This document shows, piece after piece, positions 31,561-42,200 of a stretch of 64,000 nucleotides of DNA (position 1 is its first letter; each line of letters starts with the position of its first letter). Both the position numbers and the translations under genes were made by a program. Source of the DNA: Marinobacter sp. MDS2 (lineage in GTDB: Bacteria; Pseudomonadota; Gammaproteobacteria; Pseudomonadales; Oleiphilaceae); assembly GCF_030718085.1 (NCBI RefSeq), contig NZ_JAVAJF010000001.1, forward strand, positions 496,001 to 560,000. The letters are read 5' to 3'. The notes under the pieces are model-generated. The model was not told where the DNA came from. It searched no databases and saw only the letters and a list, made by a program, of their open reading frames with translations.

Positions 31561-32304
31561 TTACCCCATATACATGCCGCCATTCACATGAATCGTTTCT
31601 CCGGTAACGTAAGCAGCACCTTCAGATGCCAGGAAAGCCACAACAGAAGCAATTTCTTCCGGCTCGCCCAAACGCCCTGCCGGTATAATCTCCAGCATAG
31701 CGTTACGCTGCTTTTCGTCCAGTTTTTTAGTCATATCGGTATCAATAAAGCCCGGTGCCACGCAATTCGCAGTAATACCCCGGTTTGACATCTCTTTTGC
31801 CAAGCTGCGAGTAAAGCCTTCTACCCCCGCCTTGGCGGCACAGTAGTTGCCTTGCCCCGGATTACCCATGCTCGCAACCACCGAACTCACATTAATCACA
31901 CGGCCCCAACGGGCCTTCGCCATGCCTCTCAGCACGGCCTTGCTGGTACGGTAGACGCTGGACAAATTGGTTTCCAGAACCGATGACCAGTCATCATCCT
32001 TCAAACGCATCAACAAGTTATCACGGGTAATACCCGCGTTATTGACCAAAATCAGAGGTGCGCCAGATTTCTCTGCAATCTGCTTCAATCCGGCATCAAT
32101 GCTTTCCGGGTCGGCTACATCCATCACAAGCCCGTAGCCGTTATACCCGGCCGCTTTCAGCCCTTCAGAAATAGAGTCAGCGCCTTCGGCACTCGTTGCG
32201 GTACCAATCACTTCGGCACCCAAGCGCGCCAATTCGTGAGCAATGGCCTTACCAATGCCCCGGGTTGCCCCTGTAACCAGCGCTACCTTGCCTTCCAACG
32301 ACAT
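31561..32304 (-). CDS. fabG: 3-oxoacyl-ACP reductase
   Basis: A 247-aa short-chain dehydrogenase using NADPH. The TGATRGIGKAI cofactor motif, NNAGITRDN, and the Ser-Tyr-Lys catalytic set in INVSSVVASMGNPGQGNYCAAKAG (Ser about 138, Tyr about 151, Lys about 155) are intact. It lies 15 bp after fabD. Confidence 0.97.
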   Translation of the reverse strand: MSLEGKVALVTGATRGIGKAIAHELARLGAEVIGTATSAEGADSISEGLKAAGYNGYGLVMDVADPESIDAGLKQIAEKSGAPLILVNNAGITRDNLLMRLKDDDWSSVLETNLSSVYRTSKAVLRGMAKARWGRVINVSSVVASMGNPGQGNYCAAKAGVEGFTRSLAKEMSNRGITANCVAPGFIDTDMTKKLDEKQRNAMLEIIPAGRLGEPEEIASVVAFLASEGAAYVTGETIHVNGGMYMG

Positions 32305-32319
32305 AACCTACTCCGTCTA

Positions 32320-33258
32320 TCAGGATTGACCGAGTGCTTCTATTGCACCCGCCATAGAATCAGGATCTTCAATACCGTGCACCGGCAAACCACGCTCAAT
32401 GCGTTTAACCAGTCCGGCTAAAACTTTGCCAGAACCACACTCAACAGCCACTCCGACACCTTCGCTGGCCAGCGTCCGGATGGAATCCGTCCACAGTACC
32501 GGCGAGTAAAGCTGCTTCAACAAGTTCGACTTAAGCGTGTCCGCGTCTGTTGCGACGCCCGCATGGACATTCTGCACAACCGGGATGACAGCATCGTTAA
32601 AGCGCACATCGTCCAGTGCATCCGCCAACTCTTCGGCGGCACCTTTCATCAGCGCGCAGTGAGAGGGCACGCTGACAGGCAGCGGCATGGCCTTGCGGGC
32701 ACCTCGTGCCTTGCACGCCTCAATAGCTCGCTCTACAGCCGCCAAGGAACCGGCAATAACAACCTGGCCCGGTGCGTTGAAATTCACGGCCGCAACCACA
32801 TCACCCTGGGCAGACTCTTCGCAAGCGGCAATCACTTCGGCATCATCCAGCCCAAGTATCGCGGCCATCTTGCCTTCGCCTGCTGGCACAGCCTCTTGCA
32901 TCAACTCGCCACGCAACTGCACAAGCTTGACAGCTTCAACGAAATCGAGACTTTCAGCAGCCACCAGCGCGCTGTATTCGCCCAAGCTGTGGCCCGCCAC
33001 AAAATTCGGCTGCGGCCCGCCAGACACCAACCACTGGCGCCACAAAGCCACACTTGCCGTCAACAGGACGGGCTGCGTCACCATGGTTTGATTGAGTTCG
33101 TCAGCCGGACCGTGCTGACACACGTGCCAGAGGTCATAGCCAAGTACATTAGAAGCATCACTAAAGGTTTCAGCGATCATCGGCCATGCTTCAGCAGCAC
33201 CTGATAACATGCCGACCGACTGAGAACCTTGTCCGGGAAAAATAAACGCTGATTTCAT
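32320..33258 (-). CDS. fabD: Malonyl-CoA:ACP transacylase
   Basis: A 312-aa enzyme loading malonyl groups on ACP. It opens with FIFPGQGSQ, has the nucleophile in GHSLGEYSAL, and the catalytic His in SVPSHCALM. The gene lies directly between plsX and fabG with no fabH, the same arrangement as in Pseudomonas and unlike E. coli. Confidence 0.96.
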   Translation of the reverse strand: MKSAFIFPGQGSQSVGMLSGAAEAWPMIAETFSDASNVLGYDLWHVCQHGPADELNQTMVTQPVLLTASVALWRQWLVSGGPQPNFVAGHSLGEYSALVAAESLDFVEAVKLVQLRGELMQEAVPAGEGKMAAILGLDDAEVIAACEESAQGDVVAAVNFNAPGQVVIAGSLAAVERAIEACKARGARKAMPLPVSVPSHCALMKGAAEELADALDDVRFNDAVIPVVQNVHAGVATDADTLKSNLLKQLYSPVLWTDSIRTLASEGVGVAVECGSGKVLAGLVKRIERGLPVHGIEDPDSMAGAIEALGQS

Positions 33259-33370
33259 AGGAGCGATCTTATCGTTATTGGGGATTGGTGGAGATTAGCC
33301 AATAGTACAAGCCAGGCCAATTATCCGCGATAAAGTAAGTTAATGTGGGCCGACTTTAGTCTCAAACGAC

Positions 33371-34375
33371 TTAAAACAACAAGTCATCAAGCCGCTCATT
33401 AATTCTGCGGGGAACTTCGTGAGTCACTTCACACACGGCTTGGCGTATCGCTGCAAGCATCGCTCGCTCGTTGGCGTTACCGTGACTCTTTATAACGACA
33501 CCCTGAAGCCCCAGGAGGCTGGCGCCGTTATGCCGGGACGGGTCCATCAGCTGCAACAAACGGCCCATTACCGGCCGTGCCAACAAACCAACGATGCGCC
33601 CATACACAGAGCGGGTGAAAGCCTGCTCGAGCAACTCAATCAGTAACCCGGCTACACCCTCGCCTGTCTTGAGCGCGATGTTGCCAACGAATCCATCACA
33701 GACTACAACATCAGCGACGTTCCGGAACAGGTCGCTGCCCTCGACATACCCTATATAGTTCAAAGTTTCGGACTGGGCGAGCATGTGTGACGCAAGCCGA
33801 ACCTGTTCATTACCCTTGATCTCTTCCTCACCCACATTGAGCAAGGCAACGCGAGGCTCGGCGATCTCGGAAACAGCAGACGCCATCAATGAACCCATCA
33901 ACGCATATTGATAGAGATTTTCAGCACTGGAATCGACATTGGCACCGAGATCCAGAACCAGACAACGACCACGAAGAGAGGGAATAAGCTTAGCGATAGC
34001 TGGCCGCTCGATGCCGGGATACATCCGGATCAAGGACCGCCCGAAAGCCATCAGCGCACCGGTGTTGCCGGCACTGACACAGCCTTGGGCCTCGCCATCA
34101 CGAACCAGGCCAAGGGCGATGGCCATGGAAGAATTGCGTTTATGACGCAACGCATGGGACGGGCGCTCATTCATGCGCACCACATCGGCTGCTTCGACGA
34201 TGCGGATTCGGGGATGCCCCCCATGCAACAAGGCCTCGAGCTCGCTCCGGATACCTACCAGAACAAGACTCAAGGCCTCATTTTCACGCACTGCATCTAG
34301 CGCAGCATGGACGACTACCTCGGCACCACGATCACCGCTCATGGCATCGACGGCAATGGTGATTGGATTACTCAC
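33371..34375 (-). CDS. plsX: Phosphate acyltransferase PlsX
   Basis: Makes acyl-phosphate from acyl-ACP for glycerolipid synthesis, about 334 aa. The N-terminal ITIAVDAMSGDRGAEVVV, GNTGALMAFGR and the DGFVGNIALKTGEG segment are PlsX hallmarks. The start is taken as GTG 34,375, with GGACGAG just upstream; an ATG six codons earlier (34,393) is possible. It follows rpmF, the usual rpmF-plsX coupling of ribosome and membrane synthesis. Confidence 0.94.
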   Translation of the reverse strand: MSNPITIAVDAMSGDRGAEVVVHAALDAVRENEALSLVLVGIRSELEALLHGGHPRIRIVEAADVVRMNERPSHALRHKRNSSMAIALGLVRDGEAQGCVSAGNTGALMAFGRSLIRMYPGIERPAIAKLIPSLRGRCLVLDLGANVDSSAENLYQYALMGSLMASAVSEIAEPRVALLNVGEEEIKGNEQVRLASHMLAQSETLNYIGYVEGSDLFRNVADVVVCDGFVGNIALKTGEGVAGLLIELLEQAFTRSVYGRIVGLLARPVMGRLLQLMDPSRHNGASLLGLQGVVIKSHGNANERAMLAAIRQAVCEVTHEVPRRINERLDDLLF

Positions 34376-34418
34376 CGCTCGTCCATACGACACAGGTCAG
34401 AAGATATCGCGTCGAGTA

Positions 34419-34598
34419 TTACTCGTCGCGCGCTTCAATAACCTGCTTGCCGCGGTAGAAACCATCCGGAGACACGTGGTGGCGACGATGAACTTCGCCA
34501 GTTGTTGCATCAGTGGACAGCGCGGAAGTTGGCAGCGCGTCGTGTGAACGGCGCATGCCGCGCTTGGAACGGGTCTTGCGACTCTTCTGTACAGCCAT
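34419..34598 (-). CDS. rpmF: 50S ribosomal protein L32
   Basis: A 59-aa gene read directly from the minus strand. It starts [20 protein letters not shown] and ends VIEARDE. The basic N-terminus and the [11 protein letters not shown] segment match L32; the usual zinc cysteines are absent, as in the Cys-less form found in Pseudomonas and others. CAGGAG lies upstream of the ATG. It sits between yceD and plsX as in most proteobacteria. Confidence 0.95.
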   Translation of the reverse strand: MAVQKSRKTRSKRGMRRSHDALPTSALSTDATTGEVHRRHHVSPDGFYRGKQVIEARDE

Positions 34599-34628
34599 GG
34601 TTAAACTCCTGACCTATTTATGAAAACG

Positions 34629-35186
34629 TTAATGCTTAGTCGTCTTGAAACCCGCCAGCACGCTGAACGGATTATCATCTCTTTTCTTCGCCTCGGGCTC
34701 GACAGGAGCGTTTGACGGCTCCAGTGCCTCAAGGTCTTCTTTCGCCGGACACTCGTCCCTTTCATGAAGCGGGAACGGAGGCAACACCAGAAGAAGTTCA
34801 TCTTCTACCATCGCCCACAGGTCCGCCGTGAAATCCTCACAAAGGAACGGCTCCAACGTTTTTGGTAACCGTTGAGCCTGCTCATCACTGCTGACCAGGC
34901 CCAAATCAAAGCTCGACGTCAACGTGACCTGCATGTCGTTCATGCAACGCTGACACACCAGAGTGACCGGAGCAGATAACTCTCCCGATACAACCCTCCG
35001 GCGCTCGCCATCCTGATAGAAGGACAGCTTTGCGTGGCATTCGCGGCCTTCTTGCGAGCCACCTACCGCTTCTCCAAAACGAGCAAGACCCTCGAGCGGT
35101 ATTACCCCCTCAAGTGTCGCTTTTTGTTCCGCCAACCGTATGGGATCAACAGATTTTGGAAGTTCGGCGTTCGGCGCTTTAGTCAT
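34629..35186 (-). CDS. yceD: YceD/DUF177 family protein
   Basis: 185 aa. It has the paired cysteine motif LVCQRCMND near the centre and a later FLCEDF segment, typical of the YceD family associated with 23S rRNA accumulation. It is the first gene before rpmF-plsX-fab and is divergent from maf, so the promoter of the whole minus-strand block probably lies in 35,187-35,323. Confidence 0.9.
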   Translation of the reverse strand: MTKAPNAELPKSVDPIRLAEQKATLEGVIPLEGLARFGEAVGGSQEGRECHAKLSFYQDGERRRVVSGELSAPVTLVCQRCMNDMQVTLTSSFDLGLVSSDEQAQRLPKTLEPFLCEDFTADLWAMVEDELLLVLPPFPLHERDECPAKEDLEALEPSNAPVEPEAKKRDDNPFSVLAGFKTTKH

Positions 35187-35323
35187 AGGCGCGCAATTTT
35201 AGGGAGGAGACCGCCTGCTGTCAAAGACTTAATCGCTTTTATGGCAAGCCTTCCCGTTTAAGTAGGGGTATTCTACGATAATCCCGCCAATTCTCTCAAC
35301 GAACACGCAGCGGTCAGACCACC

Positions 35324-35917
35324 ATGAAACGAACTATTTTACTCGCCTCATCATCACCTTACCGGAAACAACTGCTGGAACGACTAAGCCTGCCTTTTGC
35401 ATGCGCCAGCCCCGACATTGACGAAAGCCCCGAACCAAACGAGCCCGCTGAGGCGCTCGCCATACGCCTGGCCGCTCAAAAGGCACAAGCTCTGGCAGAG
35501 AAGCACCCGGGCACACTCATTATAGGCTCGGACCAGGTCGCCACCCTGCCCGATGGTCGCTTACTGAACAAACCGGGGTCCCACGAACAAGCGTTAACAC
35601 AGCTGACTCGCAGCAGCGGTCAGTGCGTACGGTTTCTCACCGGCCTGGCGGTACTGGACACCGAAACCGGCGACCTGAAAACCCACTGCGAGCCTTTCAC
35701 GGTGCACTTCCGAAACCTCTCGCCGGCAGAGATCACCGGCTATCTGCTCAAAGAGAAGCCCTACGACTGCGCCGGCAGCTTTAAAATGGAAGGGCTAGGC
35801 ATCACCCTCTTCAGCCGCCTTGAAGGCCGAGACCCGAACAGCCTGATTGGTTTGCCGCTCATCGCCCTCACCGACATACTGCACGGCTTCGGCATAAACC
35901 CTCTGCTGGAAAGCTAA
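35324..35917 (+). CDS. Maf-family nucleotide pyrophosphatase (YceF type)
   Basis: 197 aa, a house-cleaning pyrophosphatase. ASSSPYRKQLLERL at the N-terminus, IIGSDQVATL and the later KEKPYDCAGSFKMEGLG are Maf signatures. Its position next to yceD suggests the YceF subtype, known to act on 7-methyl-GTP; the subtype is inferred from neighbourhood and sequence. It is the only plus-strand gene inside the minus-strand block. Confidence 0.92.
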   Translation: MKRTILLASSSPYRKQLLERLSLPFACASPDIDESPEPNEPAEALAIRLAAQKAQALAEKHPGTLIIGSDQVATLPDGRLLNKPGSHEQALTQLTRSSGQCVRFLTGLAVLDTETGDLKTHCEPFTVHFRNLSPAEITGYLLKEKPYDCAGSFKMEGLGITLFSRLEGRDPNSLIGLPLIALTDILHGFGINPLLES

Positions 35918-35936
35918 CCCGCATCCCAGTCACGGA

Positions 35937-36935
35937 TTAGCGCAATTCCAGGCGAGACTCCAGCAAATGCGCAGCCACGCCTTCGCCAAAGGACACCCCT
36001 AACTGTTCAACGAACTGCTGAAACGGCGAAGGCCCCCGACTGTAGTCCACCAACTCTTCGGCACCCACCACTTCGCGAGCCACCCAGGACGCACTGCCCA
36101 AACCATCGATCAAGCCAAGCTCCAACGCCTGCTCCCCGCTCCATACCAGACCACTGAACAAGCGCTCATCGTTAACCAGCCGGTCACCACGCCCTTCCTT
36201 TACAGCAGAAATAAACTGCTCGTGCGTGTTCTCCAGTACGCCCTGCCAGAACTCCACATCTTCTTCACGCTCTGGCGTAAACGGGTCAAGAAACGCCTTA
36301 TTTTCACCGGCAGTGTACAAGCGACGCTCCACACCCAGCTTTTCCATCAACGTATTGAACCCGAAGCCACCGGCCACAACTCCGATAGAACCCACAAGAC
36401 TGGCACGGTTAGCGTAAATTTCATCAGCCGCGGCCGCGATGTAATACGCTCCAGAGGCACCCACGTCCGCAATCACGGCATACACCTTCTTCTCGGGGTA
36501 CTCCTCGCGCAAACGCCTGATCTCGTCATACACATAACCGGACTGCACCGGACTTCCGCCCGGACTGTTTATCCGCAACACAACCGCCTTCGAAGTTTCT
36601 GCTTCGAAGGCCGCACGCAGCGAGCCCACCAAATTATCAGCACTCGCCAACTCATCCGCGGCGATGGGGCCATTCAGCTCGACTAAAGCAGTATGTTGCT
36701 CGGGAACCACCCCCATACCTTCACTGATCGGGGACCGAATCATCGCCACCAACGCAAACAAATAAATAAACGTAAGCAGCTTGAAAAAGACCCCCCAACG
36801 GCGGCGACGCTTTTGCTCCGCCTGGAGTGACATCACCAGCTTCTCAATCAATTTCCAGTCGCGGTTCGACTCAGGCGGCATTGCCGGCTTCTTAGCGCCA
36901 AAAAAACCGCCTTTACCCGATTCCGAATCACTCAT
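35937..36935 (-). CDS. sppA: Signal peptide peptidase SppA, short form
   Basis: A 332-aa inner-membrane serine peptidase of family S49 that degrades cleaved signal peptides. A membrane segment at about residues 50-66 (LLTFIYLFALVAMI) anchors a periplasmic domain. The likely Ser nucleophile is in DVGASGAYYIAAA and the general-base Lys in YTAGENKAFLDPF. It is the single-domain form, about half the length of E. coli SppA. Confidence 0.92.
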   Translation of the reverse strand: MSDSESGKGGFFGAKKPAMPPESNRDWKLIEKLVMSLQAEQKRRRRWGVFFKLLTFIYLFALVAMIRSPISEGMGVVPEQHTALVELNGPIAADELASADNLVGSLRAAFEAETSKAVVLRINSPGGSPVQSGYVYDEIRRLREEYPEKKVYAVIADVGASGAYYIAAAADEIYANRASLVGSIGVVAGGFGFNTLMEKLGVERRLYTAGENKAFLDPFTPEREEDVEFWQGVLENTHEQFISAVKEGRGDRLVNDERLFSGLVWSGEQALELGLIDGLGSASWVAREVVGAEELVDYSRGPSPFQQFVEQLGVSFGEGVAAHLLESRLELR

Positions 36936-36974
36936 TCGCCATCCCTTAATTCACAAACACTTAACGAGCACACT

Positions 36975-37622
36975 TTAAAGCCCAAGAACCCGGCGGAGTT
37001 CGCCGACCGATCTCACCACCGCGTGGGGCTGGCAATCCTGCAGCACCTCTCTGGAATGCGCTCCCCACTCAACACCAATAGCGGGCATACCAATTCGACG
37101 CGCCATATCCAGGTCGTAGTGCGTATCGCCAATCATCACCGCGTCTTCTGGCTGAAAACCGTAAAACTCCAGAATTTCTTCAAGCATCAGCGGGTCCGGC
37201 TTCGAGCGGGTTTCATCGGCACACCGAGAGGTATCAAAATGATGCCCCAGACCACTGGTTGTCAGCGCCTGAGCAAGCCCCCTCCGACTCTTTCCGGTTG
37301 CCACCGAGCACCCCCGGCCAGAGGTACGAATATCGGCAACCACCTCTGCCATGCCATCAAACACATTCTGTGGGGTCGTCACTTTTTTGAAGAAGTAACC
37401 CGAGTAGCCTTCGCGAATACGCACTATCTCTTCATCGCTTACTCCCGGATACAGCTTCCGAAGCGCCTCGATCATACCCAGCCCGACAATATCTCGATAG
37501 GCCTCAAGCTCCAGGTTCGGATAGCCAAGCTCCATAGCAGCCTGCTGCAGGCTTTCGGCAATATGATCAACAGAATCGATCAGCGTCCCGTCCCAATCAA
37601 ATATCACTGCTTTTACGTTCAT
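36975..37622 (-). CDS. HAD-family phosphatase (phosphoglycolate phosphatase-like)
   Basis: 215 aa. HAD motifs are complete: FDWDGTLIDS (nucleophile Asp), SVATGKSRRGL, and MIGDTHYDLDMA. A cap domain of the Gph/PPase type lies between the first two motifs. It begins two bases after the rluC stop and is followed by sppA, as in Pseudomonas, so rluC-HAD-sppA is likely one operon. The substrate is unknown. Confidence 0.88.
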   Translation of the reverse strand: MNVKAVIFDWDGTLIDSVDHIAESLQQAAMELGYPNLELEAYRDIVGLGMIEALRKLYPGVSDEEIVRIREGYSGYFFKKVTTPQNVFDGMAEVVADIRTSGRGCSVATGKSRRGLAQALTTSGLGHHFDTSRCADETRSKPDPLMLEEILEFYGFQPEDAVMIGDTHYDLDMARRIGMPAIGVEWGAHSREVLQDCQPHAVVRSVGELRRVLGL

Positions 37623-37624
37623 CT

Positions 37625-38686
37625 TTACGAACCCTTACCGCGTCGTGTCAGTTGATCAATAAGATTCCCGAACGCCTTATCATACGGAGCCTCCAGAAAC
37701 ATGGACTCTTCCGTACCGGGCAACCGGAATTCCAACGAACGAGCATGAAGCATCAAACGCTCACCACCTACCCTCCTGAACGCCTTGAGGCTTGCATCAT
37801 CCATATACTTGTCGTCACCGGCAATCGGATGCCCGCCCCAGGCACTGTGCACCCGGATCTGGTGAGTTCTGCCGGTCACCGGCGAAGCTTCGACCAAGCT
37901 GTAGCCATCGAAGTCTGCCAACTTCTTATACAAGGTGAGCGACTCTTTACCCTCGGAGCTCACCTTCACCCTGCGCTCCCCGTTTGGCATCTCGTAGCGT
38001 AACAATGGCTCGGCAACACGGGTGAGCTTTTTCGGCCAGGAACCAATAACGAGTGCGTGATACCGCTTGCGCATTCGCTTGTGACGCAATTCGTCCTGCA
38101 AAAAACGAAGTGCCGAACGTTTTTTCGCAACCATGACCAGCCCGGAAGTATCGCGATCCAGCCGATGCACCAACTCGAGAAACTTTGCCTGAGGGCGAGA
38201 TGATCGCAACACCTCAATCAGCCCGAAGCTCAAGCCACTTCCGCCATGCACAGCAATACCTGCAGGCTTGTTCACCACCAGCATTTCGGTATTCTCGAAC
38301 ACCACTGCAGCTTCCACCACATTCTGTACGCGATCACCGGGCTTAGGTTGCTCGGGCTTGGCCTGCTGCACAATAGGCGGAATACGAACCACATCCCCTG
38401 CTTTCACACGAGTGTCTGGCTTTACACGCCCTTTATTCACCCGGACTTCACCCTTACGCACGATGCGGTACACAATACTTTTGGGCACGCCCCGGAGCCG
38501 AGCCAGCAGGAAATTGTCAACCCGCTGCCCTGCCATATCAGCATCAACCTCAACAAATTGAACGCCTTTTTGCACCTGACCGGCAGACTGCGCCGCCGAG
38601 CCAGACTGGTCATTGCGACCTTCTGCCGGACGCTGCTGCGGGCGTGCCTTACGGGGTTGTTTCCGGGGAGCCGGTTTTTGAGACAT
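37625..38686 (-). CDS. rluC: 23S rRNA pseudouridine synthase RluC
   Basis: 353 aa. Residues 1-40 are a basic, Gln-rich extension. An S4 RNA-binding domain (RVDNFLLARLRGVPKSIVYR, about 55-105) and the RluA-type catalytic domain with Asp177 in HRLDRDTSG follow. RluC modifies U955, U2504 and U2580 of 23S rRNA in E. coli. Divergence from rne, as in E. coli, supports RluC over its paralogues. Confidence 0.93.
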   Translation of the reverse strand: MSQKPAPRKQPRKARPQQRPAEGRNDQSGSAAQSAGQVQKGVQFVEVDADMAGQRVDNFLLARLRGVPKSIVYRIVRKGEVRVNKGRVKPDTRVKAGDVVRIPPIVQQAKPEQPKPGDRVQNVVEAAVVFENTEMLVVNKPAGIAVHGGSGLSFGLIEVLRSSRPQAKFLELVHRLDRDTSGLVMVAKKRSALRFLQDELRHKRMRKRYHALVIGSWPKKLTRVAEPLLRYEMPNGERRVKVSSEGKESLTLYKKLADFDGYSLVEASPVTGRTHQIRVHSAWGGHPIAGDDKYMDDASLKAFRRVGGERLMLHARSLEFRLPGTEESMFLEAPYDKAFGNLIDQLTRRGKGS

Positions 38687-38729
38687 GAAATACCTTATTC
38701 CGGCTTGCGCCGGGCGCTTGGATACAGGA

Positions 38730-38758
38730 TTGTACAGCTTCGGGTTTACTGTTATATT
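38730..38758 (+). promoter_or_regulatory. Candidate promoter of rne
   Basis: TTGTAC and TATATT are separated by 17 bp, just upstream of the divergent rluC start. Transcription would start near 38,765, giving a leader of about 525 nt before the rne ATG, in line with the long autoregulatory leader of rne in E. coli. Confidence 0.6.
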
Positions 38759-38759
38759 C

Positions 38760-39291
38760 CGACGTGCTCTGCCGTTTGTCTACGGCCTGAAGAATTTTGT
38801 TCAGAAGCCGGAGCGGCAGCAGTATACCGACACTGATTAATAGATTGAACGCCGAACACCCAATCATTACCGGGCCCGGCGTGAGACAAACTCCCGACCT
38901 ACAGGGCAGACCATAGAGTGGCTGTTACCTCCTCGGGAGACGAAATAACCGACCGGGAAACCGTCGGACGGAAACATCACGAAGAATCACTGCCACGCAA
39001 AACCGGGCCGTCAGCTTACCAACACGACGTGAGACCTAGGAGTTTGTGTGAACCTGAAAACGGATATTATGCGTCAACAGACACTCACCCTATTCGATCT
39101 TTCCCTGCCGTCAGGCAGACGAAGAATCAGCGGTGGTCTCAGACATACAGGGTCAAAACCCGAAAAGGTATGACTCGTCTGGCCGCCGGCTTGCCCTGCT
39201 AATTCAGGGCCCGCGGCACGCACATCCCGATTCGCTGATGCGAACGTCTCCGGTTTCCTGTCTTAACAAACGACAGGAACTCACTTTTCCC
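38760..39291 (+). promoter_or_regulatory. Long 5' leader of rne with hairpins
   Basis: About 530 nt without a credible gene. Hairpins are visible at 38,949-38,966 (CCGAC / GTCGG) and 39,104-39,116 (CTGCC / GGCAG). One at 39,255-39,279 (TTCCTGTC / GACAGGAA) holds the likely ribosome site AGGAA in its 3' strand, 12 bp before the ATG. E. coli RNase E cuts its own leader; a similar role here is inferred. Confidence 0.55.
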
Positions 39292-42200
39292 ATGAAAAGA
39301 ATGCTGATCAATGCAACTCATCCTGAAGAGTTGCGCGTAGCACTGGTAGACGGCCAACGACTGTTTGATCTGGACATCGAATCCAGCACTCGCGAACAGA
39401 AAAAAGCCAACATTTACAAAGGCAGAATCACTCGCGTAGAACCCAGCCTGGAAGCGGCTTTCATCGATTTTGGCGCCGACCGCCACGGTTTCCTGCCTCT
39501 GAAAGAAATCTCCAAAGAATACTTCAAGAAATCCCCCAGCCAGATCGAAGGCAAGATCAATATTAAAGATGTGCTTTCTGAAGGCCAGGAAGTCATCGTT
39601 CAGGTTGATAAAGAAGAACGCGGTAACAAAGGCGCGGCACTGACCACCTTTATCTCTCTGGCTGGCCGCTATCTGGTGCTGATGCCAAACAACCCTCGTG
39701 CGGGTGGCATCTCTCGCCGCATCGAAGGCGAGGACCGTGCCCAACTGAAAGAGGCAATGAACGGCGTACAAGTACCCAAATCCATGGGCATCATTGTTCG
39801 TACCGCCGGTATCGGCCGCACTACAGAAGAACTTCAGTGGGACCTCGATTATCTTGTCCAGTTCTGGGAAGCCATCACCCAGGCCGCCGATGAACGTAAA
39901 GCACCGTTCCTGATCCACCAGGAAAGCAACCTGATCATCCGCGCCGTTCGCGACTACCTCCGTCAGGACATCGGCGAAGTATTGATTGATTCGGAAAGCG
40001 TCTACGAAGACGTACTGAGCTTCGTTCGTGCGGTGATGCCTACGTTCGAAAACAAGATCAAACTGTACAAAGACGAGATTCCTTTGTTCAGCCGTTACCA
40101 GATCGAAGGTCAGATCGAGACCGCCTTCCAGCGCGAAGTAAAACTTCCGTCTGGCGGCTCCATTGTTATCGATCCAACCGAAGCGCTGGTGTCTATCGAC
40201 ATCAACTCGTCTCGTGCCACCAAAGGTCACGATATCGAAGAAACTGCCCTGCAAACCAACCTCGAAGCGGCAGAAGAAATCGCCCGCCAGCTTCGCTTAC
40301 GCGACATGGGCGGCCTGATCGTCATCGACTTCATCGACATGACACCGGCCAAGCACCAACGCGAAGTTGAGCACAAGATGCGTGAAGCGCTGGAAATCGA
40401 CCGCGCCCGCGTTCAAGTCGGCAAGATTTCCCGCTTCGGTTTGCTGGAAATGTCCCGCCAGCGCCTGCGTCCGTCACTCGGTGAAACCCGCAGCGAGGTT
40501 TGCCCCCGCTGCGAAGGCCAAGGCACCATTCGAGGCATCGAATCGCTGGCACTGAGCATCATGCGCCTGATCTACGAAGAATCGTCCAAGGAAAAGACCG
40601 CAGAAGTTCGTGCCATCGTGCCGGTTTCTGTCGCGACCTTCCTGTTGAACGAAAAACGCAAGCAGCTGGCCGACATCGAAGCAGGCCAAGGCGTATCCAT
40701 CGTCGTCGCCCCGGTTCCCAACATGGAAACCCCGCACTTCGAAATCATTCGTATGCGCCAGGACGAAACAGCACCTGAGCACATTTCCAGCCATCAGGTG
40801 GCTCATGAATACAACGAGCGCGAAGAAGAATCCGCTGTTGAAGTAACCAGCACCGAAAAACCCGTGCGCGAAAAAGCGGCCGTAAAAGCCATTCGCCCGG
40901 CCCCGGCCCCGGTCGCTAAAGCGGCCGCCAAAGCCGAAACCGTGGATTCTGACGAAGGCTCTTTCCGCAAGCTGTGCAAGAAAATCGCCAGCTTCTTCAG
41001 CGGCGAAGCTGACACCGCTTCTGCCAGCAACCAAACCACCAAGAGCGCCGGCAGCAATCGCCGCCCACAGGCTCGTCCTGATCGCCAGGATCGTCGTAAG
41101 TCACGGGTAGCTCGCGATGACCAGCGCGGTGGCAACCGAACCGGTAACGAGCGCCGCCAGAACAACCGCAACCGTCCGAACCGCAATGACGACCAGAACC
41201 GCGGTGCGCAAAGTCGTCAGAATCAGCAAGACAAGCCTGCCGACAACAAGGGCAACGACAACCGCAGAGACGGCCGCAAAGAAGGCCAGAACCGCGGTCA
41301 GGGCCGAAACCGTCCGCAGCGCGACGCGAAAGACCAGAAAGATCTGAAGGACCAAAAGGACAACCAGCCAAATCAGAAAGGTCCAGCTAACGACAAATCC
41401 GGCGATGACAAGCGCCGCAAGCCGCGTCGCCAACGCAATCGTGACGGATCTCCTGCAGAAGCACCGGTCTCTACACCAGCCGCGCGCAAAGCGGAGCGTA
41501 GCGACAAGCACCAGAAAGATACGCAGCCCGAAAAAGCCGTTGAAGAAAAAACGTCTTCAGCATCGAAAGCTGCAGTAGAAACAGAGTCAAAAGCGAAAGA
41601 CGCCAACACTCAGCCGCAGGCCAAACAGCCGGTAGAGCAAAACACGAAAGCTGAAGAGAGCAAGCCTGCTGCTGCGGAACCGAAAGCCGAAACCGCTAAG
41701 CCCGCTACCAAAGAGCAGGATGCTGCACCCAAGGCAAAAGAAGAGGCTAAACCGGCGTCCACAGATGAAGCGGTCAAGGCTGAATCTGAGAGCAAAGCAG
41801 AGGCCAAGGCAGACGAGAACAAGCCAGAGAAACGTAAGCCTGCCCCTCGCCAGCGCAAGCCACAGGCATCGAAAGAAGCCAAAACCGAGCAAACCAGCGA
41901 AGCGCCCAAGGCAAGCGAGCCTGTAGCCGACAGCAAAGACAAAGCGGCCAGCAAGCCGGTAGAAGCCCCGAAAGCCGAGGCAAAACCTGCGGCCGAGGCG
42001 ACCGCCAGCGAAGCTAAACCGGACGCACCTAAGGCGGAAGCCCCGAAAGCTGAGAAAGCTGAGAAAGCTGAGAAAGCTGAGAAAGCTGAGAAAGCTGAGA
42101 AGCCAGCAGAAACCAGCGAGAAGCCAAAGGCAACTGTAAAGGCCGACCCGAAGCCTGAGGCGAAAGCTGAAGCCGAGCCCAAGGCTGAGCCGGCCAAAGC

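Noticed and set aside
33259..33370. Missing fabH between plsX and fabD
   Set aside because: E. coli has fabH here, but Pseudomonas and related genera do not, so the absence is normal and not a deletion.
38918..39202. A 94-codon open frame in the rne leader
   Set aside because: No ribosome site or recognisable family. The region is better explained as structured leader RNA.
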